DNA from: Pycnococcus provasolii
Lineage: Eukaryota; Chlorophyta; Pseudoscourfieldiophyceae; Pseudoscourfieldiales
Reading direction: 5' to 3'
NCBI GenBank assembly: GCA_049487715.1
Contig: CP150566.1
Span: 124,001-188,000 of the forward strand
DNA length: 64,000 bases
Of the stretch, positions 10,601 to 21,564 are shown in pieces. The notes under the pieces are model-generated. The model was not told the DNA's origin and made no database searches. It saw only the letters and a program-made list of their open reading frames with translations. The stretch's first letter is position 1; each line of letters starts with the position of its first letter. The position numbers and the translations under genes were made by a program.

Positions 10601-13600
10601 GATGCGCCAATTGTGACACTTGGCCCGAATCCCCTCACCGTGAAAGAGGGCAAGCGCGAAACTCTAACGAATGCATACATTACGATATCCGACAGCGATA
10701 CGGATGCTGCTGACGTGGCGCTCAACATTGAATCTGGACCCGGGCACGGAATCATGCAGCTGTCGGACAATCGTGGTACAGCGATCACTTCTTTCACGCT
10801 TGCTGACCTGCTCGCGTCGAAGGTTGAATATCAGCACGACGGCTCAAATACGGTGACGGATGCATTCCACTTCACGGTGAAGGATGCGCTCACCACGCTC
10901 CCGAAAACGCAGTTTCCAATAACGATCATTCCAGTGAACGACGATCCTCCGATTGTGGATGTGAATCGCGTTCTCTCGGCACGTGAGGGTGAGTCAACCA
11001 CTATCGACACTTCGTCTCTATCCGCATCGGATGCCGATTCGCCCGTCTCGGACATTAAATTCGTTATCACCTCCAACCCGACGTACGGTGTTGTGGAGTT
11101 GAACGGAGCGACGGTGACTAGCTTCGGGCAGCAGGATCTTCTCGATGGCACGCTGAAGTACAAGCACACAGCTGCAGATGGTGCATCTGAAGCTGACTCC
11201 TTTGCGTTCACGGTGACGGACGGAACTAATTCTGCACCGCTCGCTACATTCACCATAACACTCGTGGATGTTGATGATATGCCCCCACAGGTTGACGTGA
11301 ACGAGGGCATTACGTGCCCCGAGGGAGGAAGCCGTGTCATCACGTCAGATCGCCTTTCGCTCAAGGACCCAGACACCGCTGACCCTGCCAACTGGCGTGC
11401 ACAGGTAACAGTGCCAGCAGCCGTGGGGTACTTGCAGTTGGTGAGCAATCCTGGAATTCCCATCACAGAGTTCTCGCAGGCGGATATTCTTGCGGGGCAA
11501 CTTCAGTACGTCCATGACGGCAGTGAGACCGTTTCTGACACCTTTTCGTTCGTCACGAAGGACGGTACGAACACGCTAGCCAACGCGGTCGTGGTTCAGG
11601 TCACGATTACGCCCGTTGACGACACGGCGCCCACAAACTCAGCCGCGGATGGCAGCGAAATCGTCGTTCCTAGAGGTCAGAAGCGTGTCATTGACACGAC
11701 GACATGGAACTACATCGACCCGGAGAAGGAAAATTCGCTTCTGGAGTTCGAAATCATCGGGCCACCAAGCGCGGGCACACTTCTTATCGACGGAAAGGTT
11801 TCGACCTCATTCCTTCAGCGTGATGTCAATGAAGGGAAGGTGGAATACCAGCATGATGGCGGTGATGTGTTCACGGACAAGATCATGTTCACCGTGTTCG
11901 ACGGTACCGTGAAGACTCAGACGCAGACGTTGAATGTGAAAATTACCGACAGCGCAAAGCCTTTCGTGAAAAGTTTCCGAGTCGAAAATGAGGCTGCAAC
12001 CTCGTTTGATGGCCTACTGACGATGTCGGAGATATCGACCGTTTACTACGGCATCATGAAATGTGAGCATATTATACCATGCACTCCAAAATGCCCGAAG
12101 GCGGCTAATGTCGTTGCCGGGCAGTACGGCGGTGTGGAAATCATGAAATCTTCGCTTTCTTACAAAACGTCGGGATCCGAGGTGACAATTGCTTTCGCGA
12201 ACCTGGAGCCAGCGACACGATATCATGTGTGCATTGTGGGCGTTGACACTGCAGGCAACATGCAAGAGCAAACGTTTGGTGGGATTGGGAACACGCTGGG
12301 CTTGATCGCGGCACCAGACTTCATTCGCCTTGCAGAGGCTGGTGGCGAGACCCCGTTCCGAGTTGCTCTCGGCGTGAAGTCGACAGCTGACCTTGAAGTT
12401 ACCGTCAGTGTGCCCGCGGCGGCGCAGGCCAATCAAGTACAGTTTATGCTTTCGCACAGCAAGTGCGAATTCATCCCGAAATTTTGCCAAGAGTACAGTT
12501 CCACGGTCTCGTTCACGCTGCCCGCGGCAGAGCCCGACTTCTTCGTTTCGGTCGTGACGAAGGCTGTTGACGACCAACTCGCTGAGGGTGACCATAACAT
12601 CGGTATTTCGGTGTCGTACACGACAACGGATCCCACCTACGCGGGCTATGGCAAACCTTCTGACGTGACGGCTCAAATCGCGGACAACGACGAGGCGCGT
12701 GTACTCCTCACACCTCAAGAGCAGATTGTGAACGAGGGTGAAAGGGGCAAGCTTGTCGTCTCGCTGTTTGCTGGACCGCCACCGGGAGAAACTGTCACGG
12801 TGAAACTTACCTCGGGCGAACCGAATCGGATGTATCTAGGCACTTCGGCTGACGATGAGGGCAAGTCGTCGCAGACGGTCGTGCTGGACAACAGCAACTG
12901 GAGCACGGGCGTGCCATTAGACGCCATTGCTCGCAGGACGCCTGGCGCAAATGAAGACACGGACATTCCTGTCGTTGCTGCGGTGCAGAGCACGGTTACG
13001 GCATACAACGGTCTCCCCGTGGATAATGCCATCATCACGATCAAAGACTTAACGCCGCCAGGTATTGTGCTTGATCGACCGCGCATCGCGCTAAACTTTG
13101 ACACTCCACGCCAGGAACTTCGCGTGACGCTGTCGACGCAGCCTACGGCACTTGTGGATGTGCGCACGGGTGAAATTGCCGGCCCGGCATTTAACATTTC
13201 ATCGCCTGATGCCGGCGATGCTATCTGTCCCAGCTGCTCGACGCGACAGCTTATGTACACACCATCGCGGCTCCAATTTGCGCCGGACACCTGGGATGTG
13301 CCCCAGCTGGTTATTGTCGAGAGGATCTCCGACGCTGTGGCATGTGGCACGTGGTGCACCGTGGACTGTTGCCTTGAAGCCGTGTCGTTTGAAGTTACGA
13401 CCGCATTTAAGGGAGCCTCTCAGGGTGATACGGACTACAACGGCACAACTACAAACCTCATCTCCGATGTCATGGACATGGACAGGCCAGGCATTCGCAC
13501 TAGCGCAGCACTCAGCCGACGCTCGAAATCGTTTGGTACATCGGGAGATTTCGAAACGCTCATCTCAAGGGCGTACGGCAAGGTTCTGCCAATCAGCAGT

Positions 13601-16600
13601 GTGGTGAACGCGCAGGGTGTCCTGTCGGTGAGCTCCATGCTTTCGATTTTTGAGGGACAGGCTGATTCGTATACAGCCGTGCTCCTCACACGCCCGAGCA
13701 GCTACGTCAACGTTACGATGACTGTCGAGGAGGTGACGCCATTCTTGGGTTGGGATGCGGACAAGCCTACGGCTGGATCTGCGAGCCGCCGCCGATTACA
13801 AGGCGAGTGGCTGACGGATGACCTTGCCATGAATCCAGGTCGTCTCCGCGATTCCTTCCGATCGAACGCCGGTGGACTCCGCCACCTGCTCCAAGACGCG
13901 AGATTTGGGGAGAACAACGTGCGTACCAATCGCATCACCGTGGGTCCGGTGAAGTTCACAGTCCAACCTGACGAGTGGAGAGATGGGGTTCGGTACATCA
14001 TCGATACAATCAACGATCAAACGCTATCAGGCGATGGACTCTACAGCATTCAGGCAAGAACGGAGTCGTACGACGAGAACTACAACAATCTGCAGATCCC
14101 ACTTGTGCTGTTCGCTTTGGTTGAGAATGATGCCGCGCACATCATCGTCGCGCCTCAGTACATCGAACTCGCAGGGGGGAGCACGGGTTATGTGCAAGTA
14201 TCGCTGCAGTCGCAGCCTCTGCAACCCGTGACGGTTGACGTCGTTCTGCCCAACTATCTTCAGGGATGGTCGACAGTCAGCTTCGACTCGACGAACTGGG
14301 GTCAACCGCAATTCGTACCAATTCGACAGAATATGGCAGTTGCCGCCCCGGCAGATGGCCGAGGCGAAGCGTGCTTCAGAGTCAACAAGCAGCTCACCGA
14401 TGATTATTGGTACAGAACTGACGGTGACGAAGTGTGCATCTCAGTTTTGGTGCAGAGTTACGGCTGCGAGATGGAGGGTGAAATTGGACCCGAGGGTGGA
14501 TCGCTCTGTTGTCCAACAGGATCGTGCATCGAAATCCCGCCCAATGCTCTGCCGAAGACGTGCGGTGTTTACCTCAAGGACCATAATACGTACCTCGATC
14601 TGGTTTCGAAAAGCAGCGCAAATCCGACGTGCCCGTGCCACGACTGCATGCAGATGGGCCCGATAGTGGAATGGGGCTTCCTCGACCCGTCGTGCTCGCT
14701 GCAGGGTGACCTCTCGGCGGCCGTCATCCTCCCCGTGCCAAACTCGAGTCCCGCCGGAATTCGCACGCCGCCCATCTACGGCGTGTACAACGACGGTGTT
14801 CCCGCGCAACAGCCTCTCTGGGATAATCTGGGCGCGGATGCCATGACGTCGACGTATGACGAGGAGTTGTCAATCAACAAGGCGCGGTTAATAGCCAAAG
14901 CGGAGGGCTTGTACGGCGTGATGGAATACCGTGTACTCGTGCGCGTGACCTTCGACCCTGAGAAAACGGAGCTCAACGGTGACCTGCGCATTACCTTTGT
15001 GGAAGGTCCGCAGGCGCTTGTGATCGATCCGCTCTTGCGCATCGATGGTAAGCCGAGCGAAGGGTGCGTCGTTAGTGCGACGGTCGTGATCGATCAGAAC
15101 CTTGAGACCGCAGAGGATAGGCTCCTATACGACGGCAATGATGCGACGGTAGACGGCGGATTTATGGACACCGTGCTGCTGCCCGATGGCGAGGGTAAGG
15201 AGTTTGTCTCTGCAAGCTACGTGAATGGACAAATGGTGATCATCATGAGCGAGATCGCGCTGACGAGTAGCGCGGGCAATAACACCGCGGCCGCGAGGCG
15301 CCAGGGCATCGAGGGTGTCCCGAACGTGCCAGTGGACGTATTTGAATCTGCTCTTCGCAACATCGGCTATCTGAATATTCACGACAATCCCAATGCGTCA
15401 CCGCGTGTTTTGCGCTTTTTGCTTGCAACGCCATACGCGGTGTCGATGTCGCCAGCCGTTCACATATCCATCACGCCCACGAACGACTTGCCAAGTGTGC
15501 GCCTTTCGACGACTCCTCTCGAGGTGACTGAGGCGGAGATGCGGTTCATTGACACGGGGGCTCTTCTTTATGAGCCTGACAGCCCCGCCTGCCAGGGCGC
15601 AGAGATCTGGATCACGGGTGCGGAGCGCGACAAGCAGAGTGCGGCTGACATCTTGTACTTCGTCACGGAGGCTGCTCAGGCGGATGCAACTGGCCGCGAT
15701 GTGCTTAACATACAAGCGCAATTCGATTCGGATAATACGATGCTCATCCTTTCGGGCATAGCGGCGCCCACGGAGTACCAGAAGGCTCTCCGAAGCATCG
15801 CCTTTGAACAACCTGGCCCTCTGGTGAAGAATAAGCCGGAGACACGCGTTGCGCACGTTCGTGTGAAGGACGAGTACGGCTGGGGCGAGGTTGAGACGCG
15901 TGAAATTCGAATCAAGCCGCGCACGCTGCCGCCAATCTTCACGGAAACAGAAACCTTGTTTATCCTCGAGGACACGGTGGGGTATGGGCAGCTGTACGCG
16001 GAGGACCCGCAGGGTCTTGATGTGGTGTACGAGGTGGTCTGCGAGGGAAGTAAGGGTGTCGTTACGCTCGATGACTCCACTGGCGCGTTCACCTACACGC
16101 CATATCCCAACGAGAATGGCAAGGATCAATTCCTCGTCCGTGCTCGCAACGTTGACGCGGCATCCCCCGTGCAGATCGTTCGTGTGGAAATCGAACCCGT
16201 GAACGACGCGCCGACGGTGAAGGATATGATGATCCGCGCGTACGAGGACGAGAAACGCATCGTGGAATTCGAAGTCGAGGACGTTGATGGTCCCGACGAG
16301 ATTGCGTACATCAGCATCGTGCGCGAGCCACTGGAGGCTAGCACCCTGAGCTTGATGAACGAGTCGTCGGCCGACGACACGCTCTTCCGCCGAGGCGCCC
16401 TGGGCCCTTTCACATATCTCGTGACGATGACCAGCAGCGCGACGCGATCTGGTAAGGACTCCTTCCAGTACAAGGCTGTTGATGTGAATGGCGCGCCGTC
16501 TGAAATTGCGATCGTATCGATCACCGTGAAGCGCTCGAATGAGAATATCACCGCTCCGGTGGTGAGCGACGTAACGGTCAGGATGAAGGAGGGCGCGAGA

Positions 16601-19600
16601 TTCAACGGCGCGCTGAGCGCGCCTGGGTACGTGGAGCCGGACTACCTAATCTTCTCGCTCGACGACCCGAAGCCTTCGCGCGGAACGGTCAAGCTGCAGA
16701 ACAACATCACCGGCTCCTACACATTTTCAGCACCTCCTTTCTTCTACGGCCAAGATGCCTTTGGCTACTACGCTGAGGGTCTCTACGCCATGCGCTCGGA
16801 AACGGCCAACGTTACGGTGATCGTCGAATCGAAGAATGACTTGCCAAATCCAGCGTGCGGCACCGCGAGCGTACTGCCCGTCTACTTGCGCGGCAACATC
16901 ACCGCGAGCATCACAGATCTCCTGACACCACCGTCGAGCGTCATTGCGGAGAATATCACAAGAGCGTTTGCGAACAATGCGTACCTTAAGTACGCAGAGA
17001 GCTCGCTGCTTCTCAAGCACCTTAATGGGCTTCCCGCCGACGTTTCTCTGGACACGCACGTGCAGCGATCGCTGGCGCAACCTGACTATGAGCCGCTTGC
17101 ATTTGTGGCATGCAATGACGTGACGGAAATCTCGTGTGACATGGCAAGCACCGCGGTGGTGCTTCCGCTCGCGTACGATCCGGACGAGAAGGAGCAGCTC
17201 GTGTACACAATCGTCGACCTACCGAAGCGGGGCAAGCTGTATGTGCACGATCCATCGTCTGAAGGTTTAAGTTACGACGTGGAGGTAACGGAGGCTGGCA
17301 ACAAGGTGCTGCCCCCAACCCGCTCCGCGGTTCTGCTCTACCGCGCACCGCCCACGGCGCGAGGCACACCGCTCGACACCTTCACCTGGCGTGCTGCAGA
17401 TTCCACGGGAGCGCTTGGACAAAAGGCGACGGTTCATGTGACGGTTCGCTGCGCTTCAGGCTACCGCTACTCGGGTGCAGAAAACGCGTCGTCGACATGT
17501 GTTCCATGCCCGGGTGGAACCTTCAATCAGGCTGGCGTGCTCGACCAGACGGAGTGCTACCCCTGCGAAATGGGATCGCACGCGCCGAGTGTTGGCTCGA
17601 CGTCGTGCATTCCGTGCCCGTCGGGGACGTACAGCGACGCAGAAGGCATGGTGAAGTGCAAGCCTTGCTCGCACAGCAGCATGGTTTCGATCGTGGGTTC
17701 GACTCAGGCGAGTCAGTGCATGTGCGACGTCGGCAACTGGCAGCCCAACGCGACAACATGCTCGCCATGCGGCGATCGCACGGTGTGCGAGCAGCCAGGT
17801 CAGGCGCTCCCAATGCCCAAGGATGGTCACTGGGTGAATCCCTCGAATGGCTATGAAGTACTTCTGTGCTTCCCATCCGAATCGTGCCTGGCACATCGAT
17901 CTGTGGAGCAGGTTCGCGAGGGCAAGTGCGCCGGCGTGGACGGCCCGGGTGATCCGGCGTACGAAAAGGTGGCGTGCCGACACTGCCGCGAGGGCTTTTT
18001 CCGCTCCGCAGGTAAATGCGAGAAGTGCCCTGGCACGAGCGCAACGTTTTACCTCTTCTTCCTTTACCTGCTCGCTCTCGGCGTTGTTCTCATGTTTGTC
18101 AGCCAGGCGGAATACGTGTTCGGTGCTTTGAACGTGCTAGTCAACTTCACACAGATTAACGCAAGCATGTACTACTTCGACTACGACTGGGGTATTGGCC
18201 TGATGACGTGGTTCAAGATTCTGTCTCTTGCCAACCTGAACATCGAACTGGCAAGCCCGGAGTGCACGCTGTCCGAGTACATGTACCTGAACGGATTCGT
18301 CATTTCCGTCGCTCTTCCATTCGTCTACACGTTTCTCTTTGCGCTGCGCGCTCTGTACGGCGTCGTGCGTGACAAGATGTTCAGCCATGCCAGTAGCGAG
18401 CACGGCAACCCTGGACTCGCGAACAGCATCATCGGGAAGATTAGTCAGTTGCTTGGCCGTCCCGCGGGCGAAAGTCTCTCCGACTTCCTCGACCGGTGCA
18501 TCTCCGCGAATACCCTGTTCTACGTGTGGGGCTACTACTACCTCGGCCTCATGTCGCTGGAATTCTTCGACTGCCGCAAGGCGGATGATCGCTTCTCGAT
18601 GCGCTCTGCGCCAGACGTGACATGCTGGCGCTGGGGTTCGAGCGATACGCACACGGCGCTGTTCCCCATGGCGGTGGCTGCGCTCGTCTTGTTCCCCTTT
18701 GGCATCCTGGCCTCCATCTGTCTGCTCCTGTACATCAACCGACCATCAGGCAATCGCGCGGTGATTGGTGCAATGCGAAGGGCGCAGCAAGCTACGAAGG
18801 AGAAGGGGCACACGACGGAGGGAGCGCTGGCTGTGAACAAGGCTAAAATCAACCGCTTCCGCATTCGATTCGGCTTCCTGTATCGTGGCTACGAGTTTGA
18901 GTGGTACTTCTTCGAGGCTGTGACAATGGCATTTAAGCTTGGGCTGCTGCTGACGCGCTTCTTCGTGAGCGACCCGATGAGTCAGGGTATGCTTAACATG
19001 GTGCTACTTCTCGCTCGCACTCTGATTGTGGTGTTCTCACGTCCATTCGACCGCGATCGCCTGGACGTTATGGAGTGCATCTCTACCGTGGGCAACAACG
19101 TGATTCTGTTCATCGGCCTTGTGCTTTACTCCGGGGTGCTTTCTGAGGCCGGTACCACGGGTCTCCGTGCGTTTGGCTCGATCCTTCTGCTTGTGCTGTA
19201 CATTGTGCTTGGCATGTTTGTCGTCGTTGACACCTTCCCCGGACTGCTCACGATATGGAAGTCCTACAAGCGTGCGCTGCTGCGTGCGAAGCTTGCCGAC
19301 GAGGGTCCGGCGGCGCTTTGGAAGCGGCAGTTCCAGGGTGGTGGCGCGTTCCAGCGCATCATGGGCCTGCGCGCGATGGGCCTGGTCGGCTCGCAGACGA
19401 AGGCTGATCAGGCTATGGAGGAGGCTAGGTCTCTCTTCATTCCGAATGTGGCTGAGGAATTTGAGGACTACGTACGATCCGCGGCGGACGGAGAACTTGA
19501 GAAGGCGATTGAATTCGTGCAGATGCTCAAGCAGATTCGACAGGAGCGAGAGGAACGGCTCGACGAGGGTGGCGTGTACTCCAAGATGCTCGGCGAGCCG

Positions 19601-20166
19601 TACATCAGGCCTGACAAGGCGCTTGACATCTACAGCTATCTGGCCTTGGAGGCTACCGACGACAAGCGTTCGTATCTGATCAACGCGTTCCGCTTGATGG
19701 CTGATCCCCCGGATGATATCAAGGAAAAGATTAACCGTGGTCCGGCGATTCCCGAGAGGAGTGCTGCTGGCGGTGATGCTGCAGTCGCGGCTGCGGGTGA
19801 TAATGGGCTGGAAGACGACGATGCGGACAAGATCAGGAAGCTCATGTCAGGTGGTTTGAAGTCGGCTGCATCGGGATCAGCGGACAAGAAGGTGAAGCTC
19901 TTCCAGATTTTGCCGGTAAAGTCGACGGAGGCGCCGAAGGAGGAGAAGGAGGAGGAGAAGGAGGAGGTGAAGCCTGCCATAGAGCCTGCCTCCGTAGAGT
20001 CGACACCCACGAAAGGGCCTGCTGCTGATTTCGACCCGAACAGCGCGCTTGTGCACATTGACGCACCTGTGGCACCGCAGGAACAGGATGGAGATATTCA
20101 GCCCGTTAAGGCGCAATACAGCGATGAGACGGCAATGTTGTCAACACCACCACCGCCACCTCCGCT

Positions 20167-20200
<34 letters not shown>

Positions 20201-20924
20201 GCTGATTCGCCAAATCTGCTTGCCGAACCTATGTTCATGTCCCCACCGAGCGCTGAACGGCCACCCACCGCAAAGGAGGCTGATCAAGCGGTGGCTATTA
20301 CTGGTAAGGTTGCGGCGTCGAAGTACGTCGTTTCCTCGGCACCGTCTGCGGCACCATCCTCCCGCTCCCGCCGCCGCTGGACCTGCCATCCCACAGCGTA
20401 TCGATTACGATAACGAGTCAAGCGACTTTTTCACAATCATCACGTTGTACGGCATGGAAAACACGGCGCGAGAGCAGCTCAGCGCCGCGCTGAAATTCCA
20501 GAAGATTGCCCTGAATTTGAGCGTGGAGGAGGTGGATGAAGACGAGATCGACGCTTCAAGTGCGGATAATGGCGCACTTGTTCAATTCCAGGTCACGAGG
20601 AATGGACGCAAGTTGGATCGGTTGACGATGAGCCGGCTGAAGCAAAGATTGGCGGGGCACACGCCAGGTATGTCTGGCACGGGTGGCAGCCGTCTGTACA
20701 CAAGCACGGGTATGGTTGGTCCCGGTGGATCGGCACAGGGACGCTCGTACATGCGCCACTCGCACGGTTCGATGGTGCCAGACTCGGTGCCGAGGACGGC
20801 ACCTACTGAAGCGGTGAGACTGAGCCTCCCGCCGGCCACCTTGCCAGACAGGCATCGGTTGTCACGAGGTGGTGGTCGTGCGGAGGGTGCAAGCCGTGTG
20901 CAGAATTGGCTGAATGAAACTTGA
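4670..20924 (+). CDS. Giant LamG-PA14-CSPG-repeat receptor-like membrane protein
   Basis: One reading frame runs to a stop at 20413. Coding character then continues in the next frame to 20924, so an intron or indel lies near 20304-20396. I chose the ATG at 4670 (next ones at 4673 and 4712) because it gives a signal peptide ending near LATCA. Domains in order: LamG-like (residues about 38-224), PA14-like (302-494), 16 CSPG/cadherin-like repeats (585-2426; EGG start, FTQADI and YxHDGS motifs), a fibronectin-like stretch, Calx-beta-like units (2550-3160), a ZU5-like segment (GPEGGS, IPPNAL), cadherin/VCBS-like units, GCC2/GCC3 Cys-rich modules (4260-4380), then about 8-10 membrane helices (4455-4860) with a TRP/polycystin-like look. 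The acidic cytosolic tail carries an 11-residue Gln run. It is a paralog of the gene ending at 3109. A mechanosensory or adhesion role is inference. Confidence 0.85.
6423..11945 (+). repeat. Array of 16 CSPG/cadherin-like protein repeats
   Basis: Sixteen units of about 110-140 codons each share an opening EGG or EGE, a DADT-type acidic turn, a GxLQL strand, an FTQADI helix cap, a YxHDGS loop and a final FxVTDG strand. Linkers read VDDxAPT. The units differ at the DNA level, so this is an old expansion rather than a recent one. Unit 11 carries a proline-rich insert at about 9948-10110. Confidence 0.75.
20166..20200 (+). repeat. CAA trinucleotide repeat coding for poly-Gln
   Basis: About eleven consecutive CAA codons follow a run of proline codons in the cytosolic tail of the giant receptor. 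The uninterrupted single-codon run suggests length variability. Confidence 0.8.
20304..20396 (+). other. Candidate short intron or frameshift in the receptor gene
   Basis: The receptor frame ends at 20413 with an out-of-character basic tail, while the next frame is clearly coding from about 20390 (RIDYDNESSDFF). Removing 20309-20396 (88 nt, AAG before GT and a pyrimidine-rich tract ending CCACAG) restores the frame. The stronger-looking donor at 20304 (GTAAGG) gives 93 nt and does not. A one-base indel near 20355 would also explain it. Confidence 0.55.
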
Positions 20925-21192
20925 TTTTGAAAGGATAAGGAATATAGGAGGAAAGAACAACAGCAAGCAAGCAAGTGGTGGTTGAGCTTCTTGATTGAAC
21001 ACTTGATTGAACAACAGTATGATACTTAAGTTACGTGAAAACATTTCTTTTTTCAATTTTTATTATTTTGTTGGTACTTTGCAAGCTTGACATCCCCATT
21101 TTTTGCAGGGCGGACATCATCGCGATTCTCGTCGTCGCTTGCGTCGTCATAAACCTTGTCCAAACATTTTGTCTTCGTTCTTGGGACACCCA

Positions 21193-21324
21193 CTAAAAAT
21201 TGACTGAGCCTGAGTGGACCGATGTCGTGACGACGAGGAAGAGAGCGGCAAAGATCGTAGTAAGCAGCAGCGTGAACGCGACACGTGTGACACCGACACG
21301 TGTGCTGAAGTCGTTCATCATCAT
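21193..21324 (-). CDS. Possible 43-residue single-pass membrane microprotein
   Basis: A short frame begins with three ATG codons and contains one hydrophobic helix (VAFTLLLTTIFAALFLVV) with basic residues before it. It lies alone in the 640 bp gap between the giant receptor and the double protease. An overlapping minus-strand frame (21053-21484) continues downstream with an acidic Lys/Asp-rich end, so this could be one exon of a slightly longer gene. I recognise no family. Chance cannot be excluded at this size. Confidence 0.22.
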   Translation of the reverse strand: MMMNDFSTRVGVTRVAFTLLLTTIFAALFLVVTTSVHSGSVNF

Positions 21325-21564
21325 CACGCTGATCGGTCCAGTGACGATGACAGCAATATTCAATGGGGACGGGGAGCGATGTGCAAGTGGGAAGCTGAAA
21401 ATCTGAAACTGATTTGGGGTTGGATCCGTTATGGGGACTCTTTGCAAAGTGCGGGGCAATTAAATATTTAGTCGCTGTGCACATAGTCTACTGACTGCAT
21501 TATTGCCCCCCCGGACGTTGTAGTGTATTTTCCCCTCCATTTCCACCATTGATTGACTGGTTCC

